Positions 1 to 9,281 of a stretch of DNA of 42,264 nucleotides are shown here, piece after piece (position 1 is the stretch's first letter; the number at the start of each line of letters is the position of its first letter). Position numbers and translations under genes: made by a program. The stretch is taken from NCBI RefSeq assembly GCF_003726035.1, contig NZ_QICD01000021.1:1-42264 (forward strand), written 5' to 3'. The notes beneath the pieces were generated by a model, which worked only from the letters and a program-made list of their open reading frames with translations, did no database searches and had not been told where the DNA came from. The stretch comes from Paraeggerthella hongkongensis. Lineage in GTDB: Bacteria > Actinomycetota > Coriobacteriia > Coriobacteriales > Eggerthellaceae.

Positions 1-136
1 CCGCACTTCCACCCGCCCGCGCGCCCGTCTTGCCGCGTGGTTGTCGAATTGGTTCGGAAGCGCGTCCGCAGCTGGTACGGGCAGGGTCGTTGGTGTATCG
101 TGAGGGTTCGGAACAATCGCAAGGGAAGGAGCCGCC
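1..136. other. Upstream edge of window, no gene seen
   Basis: This stretch precedes the first gene. I see no convincing open frame with a ribosome-binding site and no -35/-10 pair close to consensus. The only clear signal is the GAAGGAG ribosome-binding site at 125-131 of the following GTG start. The promoter of the ABC exporter genes may lie here or to the left of the window. Confidence 0.4.
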
Positions 137-838
137 GTGGCATTCGTTGAGTTTCGCGATGTGCGCAAGGTGTACCGCATGGGCGAGGTCGAAGTGGCCG
201 CCGTCGACGGCATGACCTTCGACATCGAACGCGGTGAGCTTGTGGTGGTGGTTGGTCCTTCCGGCGCCGGCAAGACGACGCTTTTGAACATGCTCGGCGG
301 CATGGACGGGTGCTCGTCGGGCACCATCATGTTGGACGGCCGCGAGATCAGCGCCTTCTCCGAAAAGGAACTCACGTACTATCGGCGTTACGACATCGGC
401 TTCGTGTTCCAATTCTACAACCTGGTGCAAAACTTGACGGCGCTTGAAAACGTGGAGCTTGCCAGCCAGATTTGCAAGGACCCGCTTGACGCGGCTACGG
501 TGCTTGCTCAGGTGGGGTTGGGGCATCGATTGGACAACTTTCCGGCGCAGCTTTCCGGCGGCGAACAGCAGCGCGTGGCCATCGCGCGCGCCCTGGCGAA
601 GAACCCGAAGCTGCTTTTGTGCGACGAACCCACAGGGGCGCTCGACTATCAAACGGGCAAGGCTATTCTGAAGCTGTTGCAGGACACGTGCTACAACACC
701 GGCAAAACCGTCGTGCTCATCACGCATAACTCGGCGTTCACCAGCATCGCTGATCGCGTCATCCATATTCGCGAGGGTCGCGTAGCCAGCGCGCAGGTGA
801 ACGAATCGCCCGTATCCGCCGAATACCTCGAGTGGTAG
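137..838 (+). CDS. ABC exporter ATP-binding protein (LolD/MacB type)
   Basis: This cytoplasmic ATPase should power the FtsX-type permease encoded 10 bp downstream. The 233-residue chain has all motifs of an ABC nucleotide-binding domain: Walker A GPSGAGKT at residues 40-47, signature LSGGEQQR at 139-146, Walker B LLLCDEP from 159, and an H-loop in LITHN near 195. The ATP-binding family that pairs with FtsX/MacB-type permeases typically has this length and the SGGEQQR signature, and members serve lipoprotein release, peptide resistance or macrolide export. The start is a GTG preceded by GAAGGAG five bases upstream. Substrate cannot be told from sequence. The two genes almost certainly form one operon. 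Confidence 0.9.
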   Translation: MAFVEFRDVRKVYRMGEVEVAAVDGMTFDIERGELVVVVGPSGAGKTTLLNMLGGMDGCSSGTIMLDGREISAFSEKELTYYRRYDIGFVFQFYNLVQNLTALENVELASQICKDPLDAATVLAQVGLGHRLDNFPAQLSGGEQQRVAIARALAKNPKLLLCDEPTGALDYQTGKAILKLLQDTCYNTGKTVVLITHNSAFTSIADRVIHIREGRVASAQVNESPVSAEYLEW

Positions 839-848
839 TCGGTCCGTT

Positions 849-3800
849 ATGAAAAACGCGTTCGCCAAAGAAACGGTTCGCTCGATCACCCATTCGCTCG
901 GGCGCTTCTTGGCCATTGCGGCAATCGTTGCTCTAGGGACGGGGTTCTACGCCGGCCTTCGCATGACGGCTCCGGACATGAAGCTGGCTGCCGACGAGTT
1001 CTTCGACGGCACGGCGTTGATGGACGTGCGCGTTCTGTCGACGATGGGCCTCACCGATGCCGATATCGCCGCGTTGCGCCAGGTGGACGGCGTGGAGTCC
1101 GTTATGCCCGCGTACGAAACCGACGTCATGGTTCGCGTTGGCGACGAGCAATACGCTACGCGCGTGCATTCGCTGCCTGCGTCCGCGTCCGAAAGCGACA
1201 CGTCCGACGGCGTGCATGCGCGCTCTGATGATCCCGACTACCTCAACCGTCCCATCCTGGTGGAGGGCTCGTGGCCGGAGCGAGCGGGCGAGTGCGTGCT
1301 GTCGGCAAATCTTGTGGTGAACTCGGGCGCGCGCATCGGCGATGCCGTTACCGTTGTCGAGGGCGTTCAAGACGTGGACGAGACTTTGACAACGCGCACG
1401 TACAAAGTGGTCGGACTCGTGAACGCTCCGTACTACGCCACATCGTCGAGCATGGGCTCGACCACGCTGGGAACCGGCTCCATCCAGCAGTTCATGTACG
1501 TTCCGCAAAGCGATTTCTCGGCAGACCTTCCCTTTACGGAGGCGTTCGTCACCGTAAAGGGCGCAGCGGACGAGCGTGCCTCGAGCGAGGCGTACGACGC
1601 GCGCGTGGCCGCGGTGGAAGATCGCATCAAGGAGATAGCTCCCGAGCGCGAGCAGGCGCGCGTGGACGGCCTGAAAGAAGAAGCTCAGAAGCGGCTCGAT
1701 CAGAAGCGCGCGGAATACGAATCGCAGAAGATGGAAGTGCAATCGCAGCTTGACCAGGCGAAGCGGCAGCTCGACGACGCGGCTGCGACCATCGCCCAAA
1801 GCGAGCAGCAGCTCGCCGACGGCCAGGTCGAGCACGATCGCGGCACGGCGCAGCTTGCCGAGCAGCAGGAGAGCGCGCGACAGCAGTTTTCGAGCGCCGA
1901 GCAGCAGATAGCCGACGGCCAAGCGCAAGTCGACGAAGCTCGCCCGCGCATCGAGGCGGCGTCTGCGCAGCTGCAGGATGCGTGGGCCCAGTGGCAGCAG
2001 GGAGCGGATGCGCTGGCTGACGCACAGGCCCGGTGGCAGCAGCAGTCCGACGCGCTCGATGCGGGCGTGCACCAGGCAGAGCGGTCGATCACCGACCTGA
2101 ACGCCCGCATCGCCTTCCTGGAGGAACAGCTGCAGACCGTAACCGATCCGGTCGAAATCGAGAGGCTTCAGGCTGAAAAGGCGGCCGCCCAGACGGCGCT
2201 TGCAAGCGCCCAGGCCACGCTCGACGCCTTGAACGCGCAGAAGCCCGCGCTCGATCGGGCGCGCGAGCAGCTTGAGGCGCAGCAGCGCCAGGTCGACGCC
2301 GCGCAATCGGCTCTTGCGGGGCAGCAAGCTGCTTTCGACCAGCAAAAAGCGCAGTTCGACGCAAACGTGCAGCAGCTCGATCAGGCGCGATCGGAGCTGT
2401 CGGCCGCTCGCGTGCAGGCGGATGCCCAGATAGCCGCTGCGCAGCGGCAGCTTGAGGCGGCTGCCGCCCAGCTGGAAAGCGGTCGCAGCCAGCTTGAGCA
2501 GGGCAAAGCTGATTACCAGAGCGGCCTTGCCGAGTACGAACGCCAGAAAACCAAGGCGAGCGACAAGCTGGCCGATGCCGAGCGCCAGCTGACCAAGGCC
2601 CAAAAGCAGATCGACGACCTGGCTGCTCCCGAGTGGATGGTCATGGACCGCGACGCGAACTACGGCGTTGCCAGCTTCGAAGCCGACGCGAACCGCGTGG
2701 ACAGCATCGCGCAGGTGTTCCCCTTCATCTTCTTCTTGGTGGCCGCGCTGGTGGCGCTGACTACCATGACGCGCATGGTGGAGGAGGAGCGCGCGCTGAT
2801 CGGCACGTTCAAGGCGCTGGGGTACCGGAGGGGGCGGATCGCGGGGAAGTACCTGGTCTATGCCGCGGTAGCTAGCGGCGCGGGCAGCCTCGTGGGCGTT
2901 GCGGTGCTGTCGCAGGTGCTGCCGGCGGTCATTATGAGGGCTTACGGCATCATCTACTTCGTGCCCAACCTGCCGATCCCGCTTCCGATCGATCCCTTCT
3001 TCGCGCTGCTGTCCGCCGGCATGGGCGTTGGGGTCACGCTGGCGGCCACGCTGGCGGCTGCGGTCGCGACGCTGCGCGAGCGCCCTGCTTTGCTCATGCT
3101 GCCGCGCGCCCCGAAGGCCGGCAAACGCATCCTGCTCGAACGGGCCACTCCGTTGTGGAAGCGCCTTTCGTTTACGTGGAAGGTGACGTTTCGCAACCTT
3201 TTCCGCTACAAGAAGCGCTTCGTCATGACGGTGATCGGCATCGCGGGATGCACGGCGCTCCTGTTGACGGGGCTTGGCCTGTCCGACGCTATCAATGACA
3301 TCATCGATAAGCAGTTCCGCGATCTGACCAAGTACAACGTGACCATCACGCTCGATGACGACGCGTCGAAGGAAAGCCGTCAGGCCGTAGACGCCGTGCT
3401 GGATGATTCGCGTTTGGCAAGCGGGCACGCTGCGGTGGATCGCCAAAACCTGTTGGCAAGCGGGCCCGGCAAATCCGACGTGCGCATAGAGCTGGTAGTC
3501 CCTCAAGAGCCGGGCTCGTTCCGGCAATTCTTCGATTTGCGTACACGCGTGGGCCACCATCCGGTCGAGCTTGCCGACGACGGCTTGGTGCTGGCCGAGA
3601 AGCTGGCGGATGAACTGGGGGTTTCGGCGGGCGATACGGTTAGGTTGACCGAGCAGGACTCTATTGGCAACGCCACCAACACGTCGTACGAGGCTACGGT
3701 TACCGGCGTGGTGGAAAATTACGTGTACAACTACGCGTTCATGGGCCCGAAGCTCTACGAGCGCCTGACGGGGGAGGCCCCTACGTTTTCGACCGTCCTG

Positions 3801-4328
3801 ACCATTGCGTCCACGGATTCTTCGGCGCGCGCGGACCTGGTTGAAACGCTGCAGGCAACCGACGGCGTGAAGACGGTGGCCAGCAACGATGAGACCATCG
3901 ACGCGTACCATGACATGCTTTCGAGCGTGAACATGATCGTCGTGGTGCTGGTGGTTGCCGCCGCCGCACTCGCGTTCATCGTGCTGTACAACCTCACGAA
4001 CATCAACATCACCGAGCGCATGCGCGAGATCGCCACGCTCAAAGTGCTCGGATTCACTCCGCGCGAAATGAACGCCTACATCTTCCGCGAGACGTTTTTG
4101 CTGGCTGCCATCGGCTGCGCGGTAGGCTTGGTGCTCGGCGTGTGGATGGAGGGGTTCGTCGTGGTGACGGCCGAGGTGGACCAGGTGATGTTCGGCCGCA
4201 CCATCCACGCGCTGAGCTTCTTATGGGCGTTTTTGCTCACCATGCTGTTTACTTTGCTGGTCATGCTGGCTATGCGCGGCAAACTAGCCCGCATCGACAT
4301 GGTCGAAAGCCTCAAGTCCAACGAGTAA
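849..4328 (+). CDS. FtsX-type ABC permease with long extracytoplasmic coiled coil
   Basis: This is the membrane partner of the upstream ATPase. The 1159-residue chain starts with a membrane segment at about residues 17-37 and a MacB-like extracellular domain. A Gln/Ala/Glu-rich coiled coil follows from about 267 to 592, with repeated QL, AQ and LE heptad patterns. Next come an FtsX membrane domain (about 622-747), another membrane segment near 792, a second extracellular domain, and a second FtsX domain (about 1027-1147). Having two FtsX domains in one chain means it can act without a second permease. The coiled coil is far longer than in MacB and suggests contact with the cell wall or a partner protein. 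Substrate unknown. The ATG at 849 has only a weak ribosome-binding site, so translation may be coupled to the ATPase gene. Confidence 0.85.
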   Translation: MKNAFAKETVRSITHSLGRFLAIAAIVALGTGFYAGLRMTAPDMKLAADEFFDGTALMDVRVLSTMGLTDADIAALRQVDGVESVMPAYETDVMVRVGDEQYATRVHSLPASASESDTSDGVHARSDDPDYLNRPILVEGSWPERAGECVLSANLVVNSGARIGDAVTVVEGVQDVDETLTTRTYKVVGLVNAPYYATSSSMGSTTLGTGSIQQFMYVPQSDFSADLPFTEAFVTVKGAADERASSEAYDARVAAVEDRIKEIAPEREQARVDGLKEEAQKRLDQKRAEYESQKMEVQSQLDQAKRQLDDAAATIAQSEQQLADGQVEHDRGTAQLAEQQESARQQFSSAEQQIADGQAQVDEARPRIEAASAQLQDAWAQWQQGADALADAQARWQQQSDALDAGVHQAERSITDLNARIAFLEEQLQTVTDPVEIERLQAEKAAAQTALASAQATLDALNAQKPALDRAREQLEAQQRQVDAAQSALAGQQAAFDQQKAQFDANVQQLDQARSELSAARVQADAQIAAAQRQLEAAAAQLESGRSQLEQGKADYQSGLAEYERQKTKASDKLADAERQLTKAQKQIDDLAAPEWMVMDRDANYGVASFEADANRVDSIAQVFPFIFFLVAALVALTTMTRMVEEERALIGTFKALGYRRGRIAGKYLVYAAVASGAGSLVGVAVLSQVLPAVIMRAYGIIYFVPNLPIPLPIDPFFALLSAGMGVGVTLAATLAAAVATLRERPALLMLPRAPKAGKRILLERATPLWKRLSFTWKVTFRNLFRYKKRFVMTVIGIAGCTALLLTGLGLSDAINDIIDKQFRDLTKYNVTITLDDDASKESRQAVDAVLDDSRLASGHAAVDRQNLLASGPGKSDVRIELVVPQEPGSFRQFFDLRTRVGHHPVELADDGLVLAEKLADELGVSAGDTVRLTEQDSIGNATNTSYEATVTGVVENYVYNYAFMGPKLYERLTGEAPTFSTVLTIASTDSSARADLVETLQATDGVKTVASNDETIDAYHDMLSSVNMIVVVLVVAAAALAFIVLYNLTNINITERMREIATLKVLGFTPREMNAYIFRETFLLAAIGCAVGLVLGVWMEGFVVVTAEVDQVMFGRTIHALSFLWAFLLTMLFTLLVMLAMRGKLARIDMVESLKSNE

Positions 4329-4333
4329 TGCGC

Positions 4334-4339
4334 TACAAT
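4334..4339 (+). promoter_or_regulatory. Candidate -10 box for trigger factor gene
   Basis: TACAAT in the context gcgcTACAATagcc lies 35 bp before the trigger factor start, just after the permease stop codon. No good -35 hexamer is seen 17 bp upstream. Very similar TACAAT boxes precede the GGDEF gene, rplO and adk in this window, which strengthens the call. Confidence 0.4.
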
Positions 4340-4374
4340 AGCCCATTGACGATCGCTACAGAAGGGGACCCCTT

Positions 4375-5670
4375 ATGAAGGTAACTGAGAAGAAGCTCGA
4401 AGACGGGCTTATCCTGCTCGACGCCGTTGTTTCCACGGCGGAAGTGAGTCATGCGCTTACCATGGCCCAGTACGGTTTTGCCCAGCAGATGGGGATTCAG
4501 CCTCAGCCGGGCAAGCCGGTGGCGCAGGCCGTCGAGGAGCAGATGGGCATCAAGGATCTTGACGCTATCGTGCAGCAGCAGGCTATCGAGTATCTGGTGC
4601 CGTTCGCGATCGACAAGCGCAACATCATGCCGGCGTATCCGCCTCAGCCGAAAGCAAAAGAGCCTCTCAAGCGGGGTCAGACGTTCTCGTTCGAACTGCG
4701 CGTTGCTCCTAAGCCGGAGTACGAACTGACCTCGTACGACCAGGTAACCATCACCGTTCCGTCGTTGGAAGTTCCCGAATCCGAAGTTGACGCGCAGATT
4801 GCGCAGATGGCTGAGAGCTACGCGGAGTTCGTGGCCGACGAGCCCCATCCTGTGGGTGCCGGCGACAGCATGATGCTGGCGCTCGAGGCGTTCCAGGGAG
4901 GCAAGCGCATAGACAACCTGTCGACGGACGGCCGCACGTACCTGATGGGGATGGGCTTGATGCCCGAAGCGTTCGAGAGCAACCTCATGGGCATGGAGGT
5001 GGGGGAGACCAAGTCGTTCTCGTTCGAACTCCCCACCGGCGCAGGCGAGCAGGTCGAGACGATGGACTGCACGGTGACGATCAAAGAGATCCAGAAAAAG
5101 ATCGTGCCGGAGATCGACGACGCATGGGTGGAGAAGAACATGCCCATGTACCGCAACGCTGCAGCTTTGCGCGGGGGCATCGCCGATCGCATTCACGCTG
5201 ATTACATGGCGCAGTACGAAGGGTTCAAGATGCAGATGGTCGCAGCAGAGCTGGGCAAGCGCTTCCAGGGCCGCATCGCCGACGAAGTGTACGAGTCCAT
5301 GCGCTCCACGCTCATGTCGAACCTGCGCGGTCAGCTTCAGCAGCAGGGCGTTCCGTTCGAGCAATTCGTGGAAAGCCAGGGCGGCGAGCAGCAGTTCGGT
5401 ATGATGACCATGATGCAGACGCGAGAAATGCTTGTGCAGGGCTACGCTCTTGACGCTTTGTTCCGCCATGAAAAGATGACGCTGACCGACGAGGACATCG
5501 AGGCGGCTTGCCGTCAGATGAACCCCCAAAATCCGAAGGCCGCTCGTCGCGAAATGGAGGAGAGCGGTCGTGGCTTCGCTCTGCGTGAGGCTGCCGAGCG
5601 CATGAAAGCGAACCGCTGGCTTCTCGAGCACGCTATCGTGAACGTGGAGCAGCCGGCTGTCGCCGAATAG
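4375..5670 (+). CDS. tig: Trigger factor-like chaperone / peptidyl-prolyl isomerase
   Basis: Trigger factor binds the ribosome near the exit tunnel and shields nascent chains. The 431-residue length and domain order match the family: an N-terminal ribosome-docking domain (about 1-110), an FKBP-like isomerase domain (about 150-245, with GAGDSMML and the GMEVGETKSFSFELP strand-turn), and a helical C-terminal chaperone domain. The docking-loop signature, normally GFRxGKxP, is degenerate here: the corresponding stretch reads GIQPQPGKPVAQ near residues 40-51, keeping GK but losing the F-R pair. The start ATG has GAAGGGGA upstream and a candidate -10 box lies within the 46-bp gap. The clp genes often found after tig are not here. 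The gene ends at a strong terminator and looks monocistronic. Confidence 0.85.
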   Translation: MKVTEKKLEDGLILLDAVVSTAEVSHALTMAQYGFAQQMGIQPQPGKPVAQAVEEQMGIKDLDAIVQQQAIEYLVPFAIDKRNIMPAYPPQPKAKEPLKRGQTFSFELRVAPKPEYELTSYDQVTITVPSLEVPESEVDAQIAQMAESYAEFVADEPHPVGAGDSMMLALEAFQGGKRIDNLSTDGRTYLMGMGLMPEAFESNLMGMEVGETKSFSFELPTGAGEQVETMDCTVTIKEIQKKIVPEIDDAWVEKNMPMYRNAAALRGGIADRIHADYMAQYEGFKMQMVAAELGKRFQGRIADEVYESMRSTLMSNLRGQLQQQGVPFEQFVESQGGEQQFGMMTMMQTREMLVQGYALDALFRHEKMTLTDEDIEAACRQMNPQNPKAARREMEESGRGFALREAAERMKANRWLLEHAIVNVEQPAVAE

Positions 5671-5705
5671 CGCGCAACCGATCCGTTTCGGCGATTCGAC
5701 GAGAC

Positions 5706-5739
5706 AAGGCCCTCGACCGTTCCGGTTGGGGGCCTTTTT
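5706..5739 (+). terminator. Rho-independent terminator after tig
   Basis: A 13-bp stem (AAGGCCCTCGACC with GGTTGGGGGCCTT, two wobble pairs) encloses a 5-base loop and runs into TTTTT. It lies 35 bp after the trigger factor stop, between convergent genes, and may also serve the minus-strand gene. Confidence 0.85.
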
Positions 5740-5751
5740 ACGCGGTATGCC

Positions 5752-6441
5752 TCATTCGCTTCGGTCGTGCGCGGCGATCAGCGCCGCCGCTTCGTCTGCC
5801 GGCAGCGGCTTCGAGAACAGGTAGCCCTGCATGAGCGTGCAGCCGCAGTCGTTGAGCAGCGCGCGGTGCTCGGGGGTTTCCACGCCTTCGCACAGCACGA
5901 ACGATCCCGTAGATGCGAAGCATGCCACCAAGTGCTCCAGGAACAGGCATGTTTGATGGCCGGCGGAAGCCGCTTTCAGTATGCTCTTGTCCAGCTTGAC
6001 CACATCGAAGGGAAGCTCGAGCATCAGCGCGACGTTCGAATAGCCGGTTCCAAAATCGTCAAGGTAGAAGCGCACCCCCTGTGCGTTCATGTCGTCCATG
6101 AACGCATGGACCATGTCGGGGTTCGCCGCGATAGCGCTCTCGGTCACCTCGATGCGCAGGAACGAGGGCGGTATGCCGTGCTCGCGCACGGTCTTGAGCA
6201 CCGTTTCGGCAAGGTCGCTCTGCATGAATTGCACCGCGGAGAAGTTCACGGAGACGCCCCGAAAAGACGTGTTCGGATGCGCGGCAAGATACGCTGCGAC
6301 GAACGAGCATGCCTCGTCGAGGACGATGCCCGTCAGGCTCGTTATGAGTCCCGTTTGCTCGGCGATGGGGATGAACTCGCTGGGGGGTATGGCCCCAAGC
6401 TGGCTGTCGGCGAGGCGGCATAGGGTTTCCGCTGCAACGAA
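5752..6441 (-). pseudogene. EAL domain half of a GGDEF-EAL protein, cut off by in-frame TAA
   Basis: In the same frame as the GGDEF gene, and directly after its TAA codon at 6442-6444, the reading frame continues for 229 residues as a complete EAL phosphodiesterase domain for cyclic di-GMP. Conserved positions are visible: AAETL in place of EAL at the start, VNFS, IEVTES, LDDFGTGYS, VVKLDKS, CEGVET and QGYLFSKPLP. The metal and catalytic acid residues therefore look intact. No frameshift is involved; a single base change of a sense codon to TAA explains the break. A GTG within VNFS at 6249 could restart translation, but it would drop the first part of the TIM barrel and lacks a good ribosome-binding site. 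I treat it as the severed part of one interrupted gene. Readthrough is possible but unsupported. Confidence 0.75.
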
Positions 6442-7704
6442 TTAGCCTGCCGTTTCTTCCCAGATGGGTTGGAATTGCACGCTCAGGCTTCTCGTTGCGA
6501 TGGCTTTGCGCAGGATGTCGGCGATGGCGCTGCGGCGGTGTATCTCGTCGATCATGCCGTGCGAGCAGGTGCAGACAACGCCCGGTTCAAGATCTTTCGC
6601 CCGCTCGACGGAGTATTCCAGCGCGGCTGTCACATCGTGGGGATTGCTCGCAACGGCGGGGTAGGCTACGGTTCCCATGACGAAGTTGACGGAATAGGCG
6701 TGCTCTCCCAGATGCCAGGGCGCTCCCAGGCATCGCTTCAGATCGTCGAGCAAGCGCCTGGTTGCAGTTTCCAGGTCGGCATGTTCGCAAGATCGCCCGT
6801 CGAGCACGAACGCGAACTCGTCTCCGCCGTAGCGGTACAGGTTCGCCCTTCCCTTGATCGAGTCCAAGAAGCCGGCGAATTCCTGCAAAAGACGGTCGCC
6901 GTTGTCGTTTCCGAATCGGTCGTTGATGAACTTGAAGTTCGAGAGCGATACCAGCACGGCGGAGAACGGTCGGTTTCGATCGTGCAGCAGCGATACCATG
7001 GACAGGAATTCTTGACGGTTGGGGATGCCCGTCAAAAGGTCGATGGAGAGGCGCTTGTTCTGCAGATAAAGATAGATGATCAGCAGCGTGCATGCTGCAG
7101 CCGATCCGGACAGAAGCTGATTGGGGAACAACTGCTGCACGAAGACCACGACGACGGCCAGCAGCGGGAACACGACCAGTATCTTCCGCGCATCCGGTCG
7201 CAGGGACGTGCGGGCGACCGCTACGACGAGGATGCAGGCCATGCAGTAGAAGTACGCCACCGCATACGCTGCGTGGTAGTAAGGCCCGCGATAGTAGACG
7301 CCGGCATCGTCGATGAAGAAAAACCAGCCGGTTGCGGCATTGGCGACAACGCAGAGGGCGTACGCAAGGCAGGGGAGCGCGCACAGCAGCAGCGCGACGC
7401 GGCTTATCGGCCGGGCTTCGCTTACCACTGCCGCGGCATAGTAGAAGTACATGGCGGCCAGAAAGGGCGTCAGCGCGAAATGAGCAGCGGTCGCCGCCCA
7501 GGTGAGCGCCCAGAGGCTTTGGGGCGCGTACATGATGAGGTACGCCGAGACCAGGTTCGCCACGCTCGCCGCTATCGTTGTTGCCAGGCATGCGCGAAAC
7601 ATCCGGTTTTTGAACGACGGGACGTCGCGGCTTTTCCAAGAGTACACCGAAATGACGAGCACCACGATGAGGGCGACGATTTCGGGCAGGGTGTTCCATG
7701 TCAT
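6442..7704 (-). CDS. Membrane diguanylate cyclase (GGDEF), truncated before its EAL domain
   Basis: The 420-residue chain begins with about six or seven hydrophobic segments (roughly residues 5-215) acting as a membrane sensor. A GGDEF domain follows, with DLLTGIPNR at its start and an intact YRYGGDEF active site near residues 290-296. The RxxD product-inhibition site is not present before GGDEF. The frame then enters the EAL domain at SVQFQPIWEETAG and stops at TAA 6442-6444; the rest of that domain follows in frame. As read, the product would make cyclic di-GMP and lack a phosphodiesterase. Start ATG 7704 has only a weak AGAAAG-like ribosome-binding site. A TACAAT box at 7769-7774 (minus strand) may be its promoter. 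Confidence 0.8.
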   Translation of the reverse strand: MTWNTLPEIVALIVVLVISVYSWKSRDVPSFKNRMFRACLATTIAASVANLVSAYLIMYAPQSLWALTWAATAAHFALTPFLAAMYFYYAAAVVSEARPISRVALLLCALPCLAYALCVVANAATGWFFFIDDAGVYYRGPYYHAAYAVAYFYCMACILVVAVARTSLRPDARKILVVFPLLAVVVVFVQQLFPNQLLSGSAAACTLLIIYLYLQNKRLSIDLLTGIPNRQEFLSMVSLLHDRNRPFSAVLVSLSNFKFINDRFGNDNGDRLLQEFAGFLDSIKGRANLYRYGGDEFAFVLDGRSCEHADLETATRRLLDDLKRCLGAPWHLGEHAYSVNFVMGTVAYPAVASNPHDVTAALEYSVERAKDLEPGVVCTCSHGMIDEIHRRSAIADILRKAIATRSLSVQFQPIWEETAG

Positions 7705-7768
7705 GGGCGGCTGACTTTCTTCGCGGTGGTGCCGGTCGAACGGTAAAGCTCGCTTCAGTCTTCACAGC

Positions 7769-7774
7769 ATTGTA
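7769..7774 (-). promoter_or_regulatory. Candidate -10 box for the GGDEF gene
   Basis: On the minus strand TACAAT lies about 65 bp before the ATG. Immediately upstream is an inverted repeat CTTCGC-3 bp-GCGAAG (7778-7792), placed where a repressor could act. No clear -35 is visible. Confidence 0.35.
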
Positions 7775-7900
7775 TCCCTTCGCACGGCGAAGCGCGGGCG
7801 CTTTCGCCGCATGGTACGGCAAAGGACTCCATGCGCTGCTTGCCGCTTTTTGGGCGCGAATTGCCATAGATGCCCATTCGCCGGCCGCTGCGCTTCGTCG

Positions 7901-8042
7901 TGTCAAAACGAACGAGTTTTGCGGCGATTTTTCGCTTCCGAACCGATGAGCCTGCAGGGGCGTCTTGCAAAGTGCCAGTTCACGGGCTTACACGCCTTCT
8001 TTATCCTTGTTTGAGGACCAGCAAAACTCGTCCGTTTTGACA
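7901..8042. repeat. Inverted pair of 22-bp palindromic sites
   Basis: The 22 bases at 7901-7922 reappear as reverse complement at 8021-8042 with one mismatch. Each copy is itself a hyphenated palindrome, with CAAAAC and GTTTTG arms separated by six bases. The enclosed 98 bp have no open frame with a start signal. The whole could be a small non-autonomous mobile element with terminal inverted repeats, a paired operator, or two copies of a dispersed palindromic repeat. Confidence 0.75.
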
Positions 8043-8054
8043 GAACCTGGATGT

Positions 8055-8093
8055 AGTCCCGCCGCAGTCCGTCCCGCCGCAGTCCGTCCCGCC
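8055..8093. repeat. 15-bp GC-rich tandem repeat
   Basis: The unit AGTCCGTCCCGCCGC occurs about 2.6 times in tandem, with the first copy four bases shorter (AGTCCCGCCGC). Copy-number change by slippage is plausible. It lies between the 22-bp palindromic site and the rplB promoter. Confidence 0.7.
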
Positions 8094-8232
8094 AAAACCC
8101 CCGCACAAGCCGCCGCCGCAGTTCGCAACCCCGCCGCTCCCGACAAATTCCGCGCTCGGCGGATCCTGCTTGCGTGTCTTGTGTTCAGGTTGTGTGCGAG
8201 GGGGTCCTTGAATGGCCATCAGGAAATACTTC

Positions 8233-8261
8233 TTGAAAGAACAGCGGATTCTGCGTATAAT
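8233..8261 (+). promoter_or_regulatory. Near-consensus vegetative promoter for the ribosomal block
   Basis: TTGAAA (8233-8238) and TATAAT (8256-8261) are separated by exactly 17 bp, which is close to the ideal sigma-70/SigA promoter. Transcription would begin near 8268, giving a leader of about 160 bases before rplB. This is the strongest promoter seen in the window and indicates that the operon really starts with rplB. Confidence 0.85.
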
Positions 8262-8267
8262 TCTCGG

Positions 8268-8428
8268 TTGCGTCTGGACTTTGATGGATACACCCGGGCG
8301 CGTGGCATACCGGAGTCACGGGGGCCCAGCCTCCCCAAGGTTCCCGGAGGCAATCGGAGCCACGAAGAGACAAAGGGTTTTCGGTGTACGGAGAGGCGTG
8401 CGAGCGATAACCCGCAGAAAGGAAAGAA
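8268..8428 (+). promoter_or_regulatory. Possible structured 5' leader of the rplB operon
   Basis: The leader between the predicted transcription start and rplB contains a hairpin GCCTCC/GGAGGC (about 8328-8350) inside a wider region of GC-rich complementarity (ggccc... with ...ggagcc). Ribosomal protein operons are commonly controlled by a ribosomal protein binding its own leader. I do not recognise a named leader family, so the regulatory role is inference. Confidence 0.35.
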
Positions 8429-9259
<831 letters not shown>

Positions 9260-9281
9260 CGCAAAGCGTTAAGGAGTAATA

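Larger units (their letters stand above)
7705..8428. other. Repeat-bearing gap between the GGDEF gene and rplB
   Basis: This 724-bp gap holds no protein gene I can support; short open frames lack ribosome-binding sites. It contains the GGDEF gene promoter region, with an inverted repeat CTTCGC/GCGAAG at 7778-7792. It also contains a pair of near-identical inverted 22-bp sequences (7901-7922, 8021-8042), a GC-rich 15-bp tandem repeat (8055-8093), a strong promoter (8233-8261) and a roughly 160-base leader before rplB. In most bacteria rpsJ, rplC, rplD and rplW would sit immediately before rplB; none is present. Confidence 0.7.

Noticed and set aside
933-4208. A very long open frame antisense to the FtsX-type permease
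   Set aside because: It mirrors the GC-rich codon positions of the sense gene. It is His/Arg-rich, has no recognisable domain and no ribosome-binding site.
8055-8093. Tandem units that could suggest a CRISPR array
   Set aside because: The units are directly adjacent without spacers, only 15 bp long, and no cas genes are present.
8001-8219. Cys/Gly-rich 72-codon frame on the minus strand in the gap before rplB
   Set aside because: The CGG-rich peptide is a direct translation of the 15-bp tandem repeat. No ribosome-binding site precedes it.
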